NCBI GenBank assembly: GCA_028280715.1
Contig: JANQLG010000037.1
Coordinates: forward strand, 1 to 64,000
Direction: 5' to 3'
Length of the DNA stretch: 64,000 nucleotides
Source: Spongiibacteraceae bacterium
GTDB lineage: Bacteria; Pseudomonadota; Gammaproteobacteria; Pseudomonadales; Dasaniaceae
Position numbers and translations under genes: made by a program. Positions 10,292 through 19,151 of the stretch are shown here, one piece after another (positions within the stretch are counted from its first letter, which is position 1; the number at the start of each line of letters is the position of its first letter). The notes beneath the pieces are model-generated. The model saw nothing but the letters and a program-made list of their open reading frames with translations, made no database searches and was not told the origin of the DNA.

Positions 10292-10972
10292 ATGGCGAGT
10301 AAAACAAGTAAAACTCCAGCGAAAAAAACACCAGCGAAGAAAAAGGCGCCTGCTAAAAAAGCAGCAGCTAAGAAAACACCTACCAAGAAAAAAGCCCCTG
10401 CCAAGAAGGCGATAGCAAAGAAAGCGCCGGCCAAGAAAAAGGCCCCCGCTAAAAAAGCAGCAGCCAAGAAAGCACCCGCCAAGAAAAAGGCCCCTGCCAA
10501 GAAGGCGGTAGCGAAGAAAGCGCCGGCCAAGAAAAAGGCCCCCGCTAAGAAAGCAGCAGCCAAGAAAGCACCCGCTAAGAAAAAAGCCCCTGCCAAGAAG
10601 GCGGTAGCGAAGAAAGCGCCAGCTAAGAAAAAGGCCCCCGCTAAGAAAGCAGTAGCCAAGAAAGCACCAGAGAAAGATACGGCTAAAAAAGTGGTGGCAT
10701 CAAAAGTCGCTGCTGAGAAAAAAGTGACACCCCGGCAAGTTAAATCTGCAAAGGAAGTTGCGGTGGAGGTTGTTGTGAAGCGTGCAGAAAAACGTTCCGT
10801 CGGAAAAGCAAAGACAGAGCCTTCAGCAGTTGCCAAGCCTGGTCCAACAGCCAAACAGCGCTTTGAAGAAAAGCTGGATAAGCAGTTGGAAGAAGAGGCT
10901 AAAGCGCAACAGCGAAAGCCCAAAAAAGATGACGATGATAGCGGGCCTATTAGAAGCTTATTTGATTTCTAA
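10292..10972 (+). CDS. algP: AlgP-like lysine/alanine/proline-repeat DNA-binding protein (histone H1-like)
   Basis: A 226-residue, extremely basic protein. After ten residues come seven tandem 16-residue units of the form [16 protein letters not shown], then an acidic/basic C-terminal tail ending in [14 protein letters not shown]. Such H1-like tails bind DNA non-specifically; AlgP (AlgR3) of Pseudomonas is the named relative. The assignment rests on composition plus context, with an FKBP isomerase and an ABC-F ATPase nearby as in Pseudomonas. Start ATG 10292 has AAAAGG about 9 bases upstream. The repeat makes the DNA purine-rich and opens a long false frame on the other strand. Repeat number is expected to vary between strains. 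Confidence 0.78.
   Translation: MASKTSKTPAKKTPAKKKAPAKKAAAKKTPTKKKAPAKKAIAKKAPAKKKAPAKKAAAKKAPAKKKAPAKKAVAKKAPAKKKAPAKKAAAKKAPAKKKAPAKKAVAKKAPAKKKAPAKKAVAKKAPEKDTAKKVVASKVAAEKKVTPRQVKSAKEVAVEVVVKRAEKRSVGKAKTEPSAVAKPGPTAKQRFEEKLDKQLEEEAKAQQRKPKKDDDDSGPIRSLFDF
10322..10657 (+). repeat. Seven tandem 48-bp repeats inside the algP-like gene
   Basis: Seven units of 48 bases encode [16 protein letters not shown]. The variable residue x runs A, I, A, V, A, V, V, so most of the array is a 96-base double unit. The first two units differ slightly ([10 protein letters not shown]). The nucleotide identity of the middle units is high, which suggests expansion by slippage or recombination. Confidence 0.9.
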
Positions 10973-10995
10973 TGTTATTTAAGGCTGGTTGCGCA

Positions 10996-11490
10996 TTAGC
11001 CAATAAGCCTTACTAATTCGCTAGTGTTATCGGCTATTTCATTCCATTCGACACCTGGAAGGGTATCTATGTAGTGTCGAATATTATCAATTGCCAGGTT
11101 GTTGGCTTTTTCCTCGCTGTTGTCTTCTTTGCCGTTAGTAAGCTTAGTGAAAGGTAAAGTCTCGACCATTAGCTGTTGTTGCCATTGTTCGGCTTCAAGC
11201 TCCAGTACTTTGATGCGATGTCGAAACTGATCTGGCCCGGGTTGTCCTTTCAGGCTAAGCCGTATTGATCGCAGTGGTATCACGCAGTCGTTGCGCCATT
11301 TAGCTGTAGCTTTGATCAACTCATGTATCTGTTCAGTAGATAGAGCTTTCCCCTGTTGAGCTGCCCAGAAACAAAACAGCAGCATATTAATATCAGCACC
11401 ATAATCATCCTGCAGTGCTAATAACAATGACTCCACACAATCCTTTTTATAGACGTTGAGTGAAAACTCCCAAAGTGATTGGTTATCCAT
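10996..11490 (-). CDS. TIGR02444 family protein
   Basis: A 164-residue cytoplasmic protein of the TIGR02444 family. I recognise it from the N-terminal pattern LWEFSLNVYKKDCVESLLLALQ, the DDYGADINMLLFCFW stretch and the WRNDCVIPLRSIRLSLKG segment. The family is confined mainly to gammaproteobacteria and has no established function. It lies head-to-head with the ABC-F gene, 66 bases apart, so the two start regions share a short intergenic segment. It converges with the AlgP-like gene with only 23 bases between stops. Confidence 0.75.
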   Translation of the reverse strand: MDNQSLWEFSLNVYKKDCVESLLLALQDDYGADINMLLFCFWAAQQGKALSTEQIHELIKATAKWRNDCVIPLRSIRLSLKGQPGPDQFRHRIKVLELEAEQWQQQLMVETLPFTKLTNGKEDNSEEKANNLAIDNIRHYIDTLPGVEWNEIADNTSELVRLIG

Positions 11491-11542
11491 GTTCTTCGAC
11501 CTCGATTATCGGCAAGAACCGCCTTTTTGCGTTGAGCTAACG

Positions 11543-11556
11543 TATAATCCGCGCCC
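11543..11556 (+). promoter_or_regulatory. Perfect -10 box immediately before the ABC-F start
   Basis: TATAAT at 11543-11548 is followed by CCGCGCCC and then the ATG at 11557. Transcription starting 6-8 bases after the -10 would begin within about three bases of the start codon, giving a leaderless or nearly leaderless message. No good -35 box is seen. Confidence 0.4.
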
Positions 11557-13485
11557 ATGATTAAACTAGATGATATTCGCCTGCAGCGTGGCAGCAAAGT
11601 GCTATTAGAACATGCTAATGCTGTAGTTCATGCCGGCCATAAAGTGGCGCTCATTGGTTCAAATGGTAGTGGTAAGTCCAGCCTTTTCCAATTGCTGCTA
11701 GGGCAATTGAGTGCCGATGACGGCACGTTGAATCTCCCCAATGATTGGCGTATTGCTCATATGGCGCAGGAAGTGGCGACCAGCGATCGCCAGGCTATTG
11801 ATTATGTCATTGATGGTGATCGGGAATTGCGAGCTATCGAAGCGGCTATTCAGAAAGCAGAGCAGAATAACGACGACATCAAACTTGCTCAATTACATGA
11901 ACAGCTAGATAACATCGACGGCTACAATGCCCGTGTAAGAGCAGAGCAATTATTATTGGGGCTGGGGTTTAGGCTCAAGGAAATAGAGCACTCTGCCAAT
12001 AGTTTTTCTGGGGGGTGGCGCATTCGACTCAATTTAGCGCAGGCATTGATGAGCCCTTCGGATTTATTGTTGCTGGATGAGCCTACCAACCACTTGGATC
12101 TTGATGCGGAGCTATGGTTGGAGCAGTGGTTACAGTACTATCAAGGTAGTTTGATACTGATTTCACACGATCGCGATTTTATCGATAGTGTTTGCGAAGA
12201 AATTATTCATATCGAGCAACAGCAGTTGAATAGCTATCGTGGCAATTACTCAGCTTTCGAACGTCAACGCGCTGAACGTTTAGCTCAACAACAGGCCAAT
12301 TATGAAAAGCAGCAGCGGCGGCGTCAGGAAATTCATCAGTTCGTCAGCCGATTTCGTGCCAAGGCTACCAAAGCGAAACAGGCGCAGAGTCGACTGAAAG
12401 AATTGGCGCGCATGGAAGAAATTGCGCCGGCCCACATTGATTCTCCCTTCAGCTTTAGTTTTCCAATTCCGAAGAGATTCTCTGACCCACTGTTAAATCT
12501 CTCGTCAGCCGTGCTGGGTTATGGTGATGCCAGCATAGTTAATGGCGTCAACATCAGTATTCATCCGGGCAGTCGCATTGGCTTATTAGGTGCTAATGGT
12601 GCGGGTAAATCGACATTGCTTAAAACTTTGGCAGGTGAAATTGATTTGTTGGATGGGGAAAATATTGCGGGTGAAAATTTACAGCTGGGTTACTTTGGCC
12701 AACATCAGCTGGAAGCATTAGATCTTAACGCCAGCCCTGCTTTACATCTACAGCGCTTGCAGCCTAATGCACGCGAGCAGGAGATCCGAAATTTCTTGGG
12801 TGGCTTTAATTTTCATGGTGATATGGCACTTGAAAGTATTGAGCATTTTTCCGGAGGTGAAAAAGCTAGATTAGCCTTGGCAATCGTGGTGTGGCAGCAA
12901 CCTAATTTATTATTACTGGATGAGCCCACCAACCACTTGGATTTGGAAATGTGTCATGCATTAACGGTAGCGTTACAAAGTTTTGAGGGGGCTGTAGTGG
13001 TCGTGTCCCACGATCGTCATTTGTTACGCAATACGGTGGATCAGTTTTTATTAATTGCTGATGGCAAGGCAGAACTATTTGATGGTGATCTGGATGACTA
13101 CAGTCGTTGGTTGTTAAGTCGAGGACGTGAAGTTTCTGAGGGTCATGAAGGTTCTGAAAAAAGTAGCGAACAAGACTCTTTTCAAAGCAAAGCGCTCAGT
13201 AAGAAAGAGCAGAGAAAGCAGGCAGCAGAAGTACGCAAACAGTTAATGCCGATTACCAATGCCATTAAAAAAATTGAGCGGCAAATGGAAAAAACTGATA
13301 GTCGGTTGGGCGAAGTGGAAACGCAATTGGCTGACACTGCGTTCTATGAGGCAGAAAACAAAGAACAGTTACAACAATTGTTACAAGTGCAGGCGCAGTT
13401 ACAATCAGAAAAAGATCAGCAGGAAGAGGAATGGCTGGATTTGCAAGATCAGCTGGAAGTCCTGACTTGCGCGACACAAGAATAA
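11557..13485 (+). CDS. yheS: ABC-F ATPase (YheS-like)
   Basis: A 642-residue protein with two ABC ATPase domains and no membrane segments, the ABC-F layout. Domain 1 has Walker A GSNGSGKSS (about 34-42), signature SFSGGWR and LDEPTNHLDLD. Domain 2 has GANGAGKST (about 348), HFSGGEK and a second LDEPTNHLDLE. A charged linker rich in Arg/Gln (about 245-290) joins them, and a coiled-coil C-terminal extension runs from about 545 to the end. ABC-F proteins bind the ribosomal E-site and rescue stalled or drug-bound ribosomes; YheS is the best-matching subfamily from length and linker. There is no ribosome-binding site, and the -10 box abuts the ATG. Confidence 0.9.
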   Translation: MIKLDDIRLQRGSKVLLEHANAVVHAGHKVALIGSNGSGKSSLFQLLLGQLSADDGTLNLPNDWRIAHMAQEVATSDRQAIDYVIDGDRELRAIEAAIQKAEQNNDDIKLAQLHEQLDNIDGYNARVRAEQLLLGLGFRLKEIEHSANSFSGGWRIRLNLAQALMSPSDLLLLDEPTNHLDLDAELWLEQWLQYYQGSLILISHDRDFIDSVCEEIIHIEQQQLNSYRGNYSAFERQRAERLAQQQANYEKQQRRRQEIHQFVSRFRAKATKAKQAQSRLKELARMEEIAPAHIDSPFSFSFPIPKRFSDPLLNLSSAVLGYGDASIVNGVNISIHPGSRIGLLGANGAGKSTLLKTLAGEIDLLDGENIAGENLQLGYFGQHQLEALDLNASPALHLQRLQPNAREQEIRNFLGGFNFHGDMALESIEHFSGGEKARLALAIVVWQQPNLLLLDEPTNHLDLEMCHALTVALQSFEGAVVVVSHDRHLLRNTVDQFLLIADGKAELFDGDLDDYSRWLLSRGREVSEGHEGSEKSSEQDSFQSKALSKKEQRKQAAEVRKQLMPITNAIKKIERQMEKTDSRLGEVETQLADTAFYEAENKEQLQQLLQVQAQLQSEKDQQEEEWLDLQDQLEVLTCATQE

Positions 13486-13618
13486 AAAATTTTACACGCT
13501 GTTTAACTCCTTAGAGTTTGAAGTTATATGAATATCCATTGATGCAACTATTTAATGGTTCAGATTTTTAAATTGCTGCCGATAAATTGCTCAGAGCTTT
13601 TTGCGAATTGAGTGCGGT

Positions 13619-14677
13619 ATGCAGATACACAGTTCCCAAGTCAGTCTTTCCAGTCAGCATCAATTTCAGCGTTCTGAACAGCAGGTTTCCGCTGTTATCG
13701 AAAATGGACGTTTAGTTGAAGAGCCCTTCACCCAGATGAATCTCAATGCCCGTTCAAGCGTTATAGTTGAATTTGGTCAACAAATGGTCCAACACATCTA
13801 TCAACCACAGTTGGCAGAAAGCCCTTCGGCGAATTTGATAGAAGCAGATGGTGCTGAAGCTGTCGATATTGATGCAATGGATATGGAAACCAGTCTGCTC
13901 AAAGCATTGGTTGAAGCAATGACGGGTAAAAAAATTGAACAGATGAATGTGAATAACCAGAGCTCTAGCTCGGTTAACATTACTCAACAAACAGGTGGGG
14001 CAGCAACAGATAATCCCGAACCTGTTGAGCGTGTCGAAGTAGATCTCAGTTTAATTAGCGAATATGAATTATCAGAAGTGAATATCAGTGCCTCTATGTC
14101 GACTGTTGAAGGTGCGGAAATTACTATCAGTTTAAATGTTGTAATGGAACGGAATTACCAGGAAACCACGTTGGGTGTCTTACGAAGAGAAGGTTATGTT
14201 ACTGATCCATTAGTTATTAATTTTGGCAGTGACAATGTCAGGCTAAGTTCTGCAGTTACCGAATTTGATTTGGATAGCGATGGCAATATGGATTTGTTGC
14301 CAACCCTGGTTTCAAATAGCGCGTATATCGCGCTGGACAAAAACGGTGATGGAAAAATCAATAACGGCACAGAATTATTTGGCCCTAACACTGGCAATGG
14401 TTTTGCTGAGTTGGCGCGTTACGATGATGATGGCAATGGTTTTATCGACAGTGGTGATCGCGTTTATTCGGAACTTATTGCCTTTAAGCCAGGACAAGAA
14501 TTCAATTATACGCTGCAGGAATTAAATGTTGATGCCATTTATCTGGCTGCCATTGATTCGCCCTTCCGGATTACCGATCAACAAAACCAAACTTTGGGGC
14601 AGGTGCGTGCTACCAGTTTTTATGTCGGCGACAATGGTAATGCCGGTTCTGTTCAGCAAGTGGATCTTAGAGTTTAA
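13619..14677 (+). CDS. EF-hand-like calcium-binding protein, conserved hypothetical
   Basis: A 352-residue protein. The first ~200 residues are polar and have no motif I know. The second half holds three acidic DxDxDG-type loops: DLDSDGNMDLLP, DKNGDGKINNGTE and DDDGNGFIDSGD, with GTELFGPNTGNGFAELARYD between loops 2 and 3. This arrangement recurs in a family of gammaproteobacterial proteins often annotated as EF-hand or VCBS-like. There is no signal peptide or membrane segment. I start at ATG 13619; a TTG at 13601 is in frame. The gene ends 4 bases from the end of the convergent cupin gene. Calcium binding is predicted; its role is unknown. Confidence 0.7.
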   Translation: MQIHSSQVSLSSQHQFQRSEQQVSAVIENGRLVEEPFTQMNLNARSSVIVEFGQQMVQHIYQPQLAESPSANLIEADGAEAVDIDAMDMETSLLKALVEAMTGKKIEQMNVNNQSSSSVNITQQTGGAATDNPEPVERVEVDLSLISEYELSEVNISASMSTVEGAEITISLNVVMERNYQETTLGVLRREGYVTDPLVINFGSDNVRLSSAVTEFDLDSDGNMDLLPTLVSNSAYIALDKNGDGKINNGTELFGPNTGNGFAELARYDDDGNGFIDSGDRVYSELIAFKPGQEFNYTLQELNVDAIYLAAIDSPFRITDQQNQTLGQVRATSFYVGDNGNAGSVQQVDLRV

Positions 14678-14681
14678 AAAA

Positions 14682-15179
14682 TTAAGACTTGCAAAGCGGT
14701 GATAAAATTTTTTCGTGTTGTTGCCACAATTCGCGAAATAGATGGCTGAGTTCTTTTTTATTGGCAATGGTCATATCGTCATAGTCAAAACCGGGAGCAA
14801 CTGCTTCCGAAAGCAAACCAAACTCTCCTGCAGTCAGCTGTGTTGCCTTCCAGTATCCACTCGGAACCGTTAACTGTAACTGCTCGCCTTGATCTAAGTC
14901 GGGACCAAGTTTTACTGTAGTCAGTTGACCTTCAGGTGAAATTAAAAAATAGGTGAGGGCAGAGCCTAGTTGCCAATAGTGCACGATATCTGATTGGTTA
15001 CGATGAAAAAAACCGATGGGGCTGTCATCGGTCAGCAAATAAAAAATTGATGATACAATATTGCGCTGCTGACCTGATGCCGTTTCAAAGGATTGTTGTG
15101 AGTAGTAGGTACGCCGGAAATAACCGCCTTCTATATGTGGCTCCAGCGAGAGTGCTTCAATGATGTGTAATTTTTCCAT
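14682..15179 (-). CDS. Cupin superfamily protein (DUF985)
   Basis: A 165-residue protein of the DUF985 cupin family. Family hallmarks are HIEGGYFRRTYYS (15-27), SSIFYLLTDDSPIGFFHRNQSDIVHYWQLGSAL (about 43-75) with His residues that could bind metal, LTVPSGYWKATQL and the GFDYDDMTIA near the end. Enzymatic activity is not established for most members. It is followed by the convergent EF-hand gene and preceded by an RDD membrane protein gene 5 bases away on the same strand, so the two are probably co-transcribed. Confidence 0.85.
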   Translation of the reverse strand: MEKLHIIEALSLEPHIEGGYFRRTYYSQQSFETASGQQRNIVSSIFYLLTDDSPIGFFHRNQSDIVHYWQLGSALTYFLISPEGQLTTVKLGPDLDQGEQLQLTVPSGYWKATQLTAGEFGLLSEAVAPGFDYDDMTIANKKELSHLFRELWQQHEKILSPLCKS

Positions 15180-15184
15180 TAAGG

Positions 15185-15598
15185 CTAATCGTTAGATGCC
15201 TGTTCATCCTTAAAGATGACGACGGTGTGAGCAATTTTGTCGTGCCATCCTTGTTTGCGATTATCAAAACCGACCCACAATATGCCCAGCATAAATGGAA
15301 TAGTTGACACGTAGTATCCGAGGTAACGTAACACCCACTGACGATTAGTGGGCTTGCCGCCATGATCACTATCGACAATGATAGCGCCGATAGCCATTTT
15401 CCCTGGCGTTGATGATTTAGCCTGCCAAAATAAGAAAACTGCGATAGCTGGCAGAACAAGTTGTGCCAATGTTCCGCTTAAAGAAGTGCCCCATGGATCA
15501 CCAAGGACTATAGAAAGAATGGGTAGAAGAACAATGCTGATCAGTAAGCTATCGATTAATGCTGCCAGTACTCGCCACCAAAAGCCAACATAGCGCAT
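15185..15598 (-). CDS. RDD family membrane protein
   Basis: A 137-residue protein with the RDD signature near the N-terminus (GFWWRVLAALIDSLLISIVLL, with the Arg and Asp positions of the family). Further hydrophobic segments include LVLPAIAVFLFWQAKSSTPGKMAIG and YVSTIPFMLGILWVGF. It ends in the typical W-H-D-K motif (QGWHDKIAHTVV). RDD proteins are small integral membrane proteins; some act as sodium or compatible-solute transporters, most are uncharacterised. It sits directly upstream of the cupin gene. Confidence 0.87.
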   Translation of the reverse strand: MRYVGFWWRVLAALIDSLLISIVLLPILSIVLGDPWGTSLSGTLAQLVLPAIAVFLFWQAKSSTPGKMAIGAIIVDSDHGGKPTNRQWVLRYLGYYVSTIPFMLGILWVGFDNRKQGWHDKIAHTVVIFKDEQASND

Positions 15599-15642
15599 AG
15601 TGATTTCCTCTTTTTATTATTGATGTTTTAACTGCTGCTCCT

Positions 15643-16644
15643 TTAACCGCCGGTCATATTCATGAACCGTACGATTTGCGGCTCGTCGTTGAGATCAAAA
15701 TAATGCCGTTCCGGTTTGATTTCAATAGCATCAATAATGGCTTGTTTGACGGGTTCCAATTCGCCGGGGTGATTACGCAAGACTTCGCGTAGATCAACGG
15801 AGTGCTCGTTGCCTAAGCAAAGCAGCAAACGACCTTCGACGGTTACTCGTACCCGGTTGCATAGGTGGCAGAAATTGTGGCTGTGTGGAGAAATAAATCC
15901 AACACGGGATGGGCTATCAGCCATGGAATAGTAACTGGCTGGCCCGCCTGTCGTTTCATCGGTGGCAGTGAGAGGATAGTGCTGACTAACGATGTCCCTG
16001 ATTTCATCGCTGGAGCAAAAACTTAAGGCTCGATCATGTTCATCAATTAAACCCAGTGGCATTTCTTCAATAAACGCAATGTCTATTTTTTTGTCTCGGG
16101 CATAATTTACTAGATCGAGAATCTCATCGTCATTGCGTCCTTTGAGAATCACCGCATTGATTTTGACTTTACTAAAGTCTGCAGCGATAGCTGCATCAAT
16201 ACCCGCCAGAACTTTGTTGAGATCACCGGTACGCGTGATATTTTTGAATTTATCTGCTTGCAGACTATCGAGGCTGATATTAATTCTTCTGACCCCATAG
16301 TCATGTAATGGTTGCGCGTATTGAGTGAGTTGCGAGCCATTACTGGTTAGAGTGAGGTCTGTCAGTCCATCCAGTTGACCGAGGTTTTTAATCAACGACA
16401 TCACATCATGACGTACCAGTGGCTCACCACCGGTGAGACGAATTTTGGAGACACCCAGTTCGACGAAAGCTCTGGCTACCAGCTCCAGCTCTTCCAGTGA
16501 CAGCACTTGTGACCGCGGCAGGAAGGTCATTTCCTCTGCCATACAGTACACGCAACGGAAATCGCAGCGGTCTGTTACAGACAGGCGAACATAGGTGACC
16601 TGGCGGTTAAAACGGTCAATTAGCTTGGGCTTGGTATTACTCAT
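15643..16644 (-). CDS. moaA: GTP 3',8-cyclase MoaA
   Basis: A 333-residue radical-SAM enzyme that converts GTP to 3',8-cyclo-GTP, the first step of molybdenum cofactor synthesis. The N-terminal cluster motif is CDFRCVYC (Cys 27, 31, 34), with TGGEPL for SAM binding. The C-terminal cluster cysteines are in [17 protein letters not shown] (plus the preceding Cys). The protein ends in the GG tail that MoaA needs for activity. Length is normal. No other moa or moe gene is nearby, so the pathway is split across the genome. No riboswitch-like structure was recognised upstream. Confidence 0.95.
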   Translation of the reverse strand: MSNTKPKLIDRFNRQVTYVRLSVTDRCDFRCVYCMAEEMTFLPRSQVLSLEELELVARAFVELGVSKIRLTGGEPLVRHDVMSLIKNLGQLDGLTDLTLTSNGSQLTQYAQPLHDYGVRRINISLDSLQADKFKNITRTGDLNKVLAGIDAAIAADFSKVKINAVILKGRNDDEILDLVNYARDKKIDIAFIEEMPLGLIDEHDRALSFCSSDEIRDIVSQHYPLTATDETTGGPASYYSMADSPSRVGFISPHSHNFCHLCNRVRVTVEGRLLLCLGNEHSVDLREVLRNHPGELEPVKQAIIDAIEIKPERHYFDLNDEPQIVRFMNMTGG

Positions 16645-17059
16645 GCCTCGATTCTACACCATCATTAATAGCTGAGCAGCACAGTCGGGTTTACGGTTCC
16701 ATTACATTTCATCAGTTTTCTTATCAACCTAAGTTTTATCTTGGCAAAAAAAGTTCCATTTCATTCATAAGACAACAGATGCTGATCGTTTCAGTGACCA
16801 GCATATTGCATGAAAATCTGCAATCATGCACAGGTAAAATGGCAGGGCTGGGGTCAGTCAGGTTGAATAGCCCAAATACCTTGTTTCATGTGAGAAATCA
16901 GGCAGTTATTGCGGTGGCTATTATCTCTACTCCTGAGTATTATCCCAAGCCCAGTAGCAAAGCGTGTTAGTGCGCTTAGGTAGATTTACCTGTCAAAACC
17001 ACATTTAAAAACAGGGCTTTAGGTAAAGCTCATAAAACAAAAAGCTCAGGAGAGTAATT
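16645..17059. other. Intergenic region between moaA and the DUF4399 gene
   Basis: This 415-base stretch separates divergent genes. I see small inverted repeats (ATGCTG and CAGCAT arms near 16778-16806; TGCATG and CATGCA near 16808-16832) but nothing I can name. A strong ribosome-binding site, AGGAGA, precedes the ATG at 17060. A 63-codon open frame at 16779-16970 has no ribosome-binding site and no recognisable content. Confidence 0.4.
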
Positions 17060-17482
17060 ATGAAAGGCCTATCCATTCTTTTTGTAATGGTATTGTCGTT
17101 AATGATGTCGGTTGGTTGGGCTGAGGTGCCACGTAGCCCTTCACCGGAATCTGCCAGTGTTTATATTATTGAGCCGGTTGATGGTGCAACAGTCACCTCA
17201 CCCGTTACCGTTAAGTTTGGTCTAAAGGGGATGGGCGTGGCGCCTGCTGGTACCGATAGAGCCAATACGGGCCATCACCATCTCCTGATCAATGGTGACG
17301 GTTTACCCGATATGAATAAACCAATGGGAACTGAGGTCACACATTTTGGTGGTGGCCAAACAGAAGCGGAAATTGAACTGCCCGCAGGTCAACATACCCT
17401 ACAATTAATTATGGGTGATATGTTGCATGTTCCGCATAATCCACCTGTTGTATCTGAAGTGATCACGATAACGGTCGAATAG
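17060..17482 (+). CDS. Exported DUF4399 domain protein
   Basis: A 140-residue protein. An N-terminal signal peptide (KGLSILFVMVLSLMMSVGWA, cleavage about after Ala 21) directs it to the periplasm. The rest is a DUF4399 domain: FIIEP-like opening VYIIEPVDGATV, VKFGLKGMGVAPAGT, NTGHHHLLING, HFGGGQTEAEIELPAG and HTLQLIMGD. The cluster of His residues (HHH) is conserved in the family and suggests metal binding, but function is not established. Single gene with AGGAGA before the start and a terminator right after the stop. Confidence 0.87.
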   Translation: MKGLSILFVMVLSLMMSVGWAEVPRSPSPESASVYIIEPVDGATVTSPVTVKFGLKGMGVAPAGTDRANTGHHHLLINGDGLPDMNKPMGTEVTHFGGGQTEAEIELPAGQHTLQLIMGDMLHVPHNPPVVSEVITITVE

Positions 17483-17489
17483 TATTATT

Positions 17490-17516
17490 AAAGGCTCTTG
17501 TAATCGGGAGCCTTTA
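17490..17516. terminator. Bidirectional terminator hairpin
   Basis: AAAGGCTC and GAGCCTTT make an 8-bp stem with a 10-base loop between two convergent genes. A-rich and T-rich flanks on both sides would let it serve both strands. It overlaps the stop codon of the minus-strand acyl-CoA ligase gene. Confidence 0.75.
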
Positions 17517-19052
17517 TTTGTTGTTCAGTTTTCTTAACGTAACCTTATCAATTTTTCCTACCGCGGTAAGTGGCAGCGCTTCCAGTATTGAAAAACTTTT
17601 AGGTGTTTTGTAATCAGCCAGTTTATTTTTGCAATGCTGTTGGATGGCTTCTAGTTCTATCGAGCTGTCACTAGCTAAAACAATGCAGGCATGAACACGT
17701 TCTCCCCATATTTCATCCGTTAGGCCTATCACGGCGCACTGTGAAACGGCTGGGTGAGTTATTAAAGCCGCTTCCACCTCTGTGCTATAGACGTTTTCAC
17801 CTCCAGTGACAATCATGTCTTTGATTCTATCGACGATGAATAAATAGCCCTTTTGTAAGTAGCCTGCATCACCTGTACAGCACCATTCTCCTTTTTTAGT
17901 TTCGCTGGTTAATTCCAGCTGATTCCAGTACCGACTCATTGTTTGTGGGCCAGAGAAACAGACTTCTCCAATTTCACCTTCATTAAGTACATTGCCATCC
18001 CGGTCTTTTATTTCCACATCTATGCCATAAGCAATATTCCCGGCTGAGCTGATTAATGCTTTATGGTCCGTGTTGACATGATCTGCAGGATGTAAAAAGG
18101 ACACTGGTGCACCTTCGGTCTGTCCATAAACCTGCATCAGTTGTGCATGAGGTAGTGCTTCGAGCAAGTCAGCCAGTAATTTACTGCTTATTGGGGAGCC
18201 GCCATAGAGAATATTTTTTAGAGCACTGATATCGAATGTTTCAAATTGTTTATCTGAAATTAATAACTGACACATTGTTGGCACCAATACGATACTATCG
18301 ATAGTGTGCTCAGAAATGGCTGCCAATATTTGTGTCGGTTTAAAGCTGGGCATAATCACCAGTGTGCCACCACTACGTAAAGTAGCGGACATACTGAGAA
18401 TGCCCGAAATATGAAATAACGGTACAACAAGGCAAAGTGTGCTGTTATGACGAAAAGCTTGCTCGGCAAAACAACTGTTTAACGCTGCGGTTAAACTGCT
18501 ATGTGTATGGACAACGCCTTTACCTTTAGCGGTAGTACCGCCTGTGTAATTTAAAAAGGCATCCTCATCACTGCTGCCGGATTGGTCTTCAATTGCTTGT
18601 GAGTCGTTAATCAGTTGATGAATGGTTGGAAAATTATAAGCAGGTGACATTGGAATATCTTTGCCCAGAAAAACCCATTGCTTGATCGATGGGCATGCGT
18701 TTTTTAATTCATTAGCGATGGGTAAAAAATTTTCGTCGATCAGTAACACGCTAGCCTGACAGTCATTAATGGCTGCAGATAATTCGCTACCACTCCAGCG
18801 GCTATTAAGAAAGTTGGGCAAGTGTCCTGCCCAGATCGCGGCCCAAAAACTGATAATGGCATGGTCGCTGTTGAGAGACAGGATACAGATTCGGGAGTCT
18901 GGCTTTAAATCGAAAGTGCTAAAACCGCCTGCAAGCTGGCTGACACAATCTTTTAATTCGCGATAACAAAAACGGCGGTCGCCGTAAATTAAGGCCGTAA
19001 CATCCGGGCAATGTAATTCAGAACGATGAAGCCATTCGGTCAGAGCCATCAT
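17514..19052 (-). CDS. AMP-dependent acyl-CoA synthetase/ligase
   Basis: A 512-residue ANL-superfamily enzyme that activates a carboxylic acid as acyl-AMP and then forms a CoA thioester. Motifs in order are the phosphate-binding loop NYTGGTTAKGKGVVHTH (about 165-181), YGQTEG (A5), the hinge FIVDRIKDMIVTGGENVYS (A7-A8) and PLTAVGKIDKVTLRK, which carries the catalytic lysine. Length fits a medium/long-chain or aryl acid ligase. The N-terminus ALTEWLHRSELHCPDVTALI resembles fatty-acid CoA ligases. It stands alone with no beta-oxidation or menaquinone genes beside it, so the substrate is open. Two adjacent ATG codons (19052, 19049) could start it. Confidence 0.87.
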   Translation of the reverse strand: MMALTEWLHRSELHCPDVTALIYGDRRFCYRELKDCVSQLAGGFSTFDLKPDSRICILSLNSDHAIISFWAAIWAGHLPNFLNSRWSGSELSAAINDCQASVLLIDENFLPIANELKNACPSIKQWVFLGKDIPMSPAYNFPTIHQLINDSQAIEDQSGSSDEDAFLNYTGGTTAKGKGVVHTHSSLTAALNSCFAEQAFRHNSTLCLVVPLFHISGILSMSATLRSGGTLVIMPSFKPTQILAAISEHTIDSIVLVPTMCQLLISDKQFETFDISALKNILYGGSPISSKLLADLLEALPHAQLMQVYGQTEGAPVSFLHPADHVNTDHKALISSAGNIAYGIDVEIKDRDGNVLNEGEIGEVCFSGPQTMSRYWNQLELTSETKKGEWCCTGDAGYLQKGYLFIVDRIKDMIVTGGENVYSTEVEAALITHPAVSQCAVIGLTDEIWGERVHACIVLASDSSIELEAIQQHCKNKLADYKTPKSFSILEALPLTAVGKIDKVTLRKLNNK

Positions 19053-19151
19053 TTACTCCTCCCTGCAGTTTATAGTGTTATCGTATGTTATTGCAGAGTA
19101 TATCGGAATTTTGATGGCCTTAAGACCTAAAACGTTTATCGCTTAAATAGG

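Noticed and set aside
10322..10657. Regular repeats that might suggest a CRISPR array
   Set aside because: Units are coding, contiguous and without spacers, and no cas gene is near.
10255..10923. 222-codon open frame on the minus strand, rich in Ala/Phe/Gly/Leu
   Set aside because: It is the reverse complement of the AlgP-like repeat. Its repeat-like protein follows from the sense codons, and it has no independent start signals.
16779..16970. 63-codon frame upstream of the DUF4399 gene
   Set aside because: It lacks a ribosome-binding site and coherent composition; I treat it as chance.
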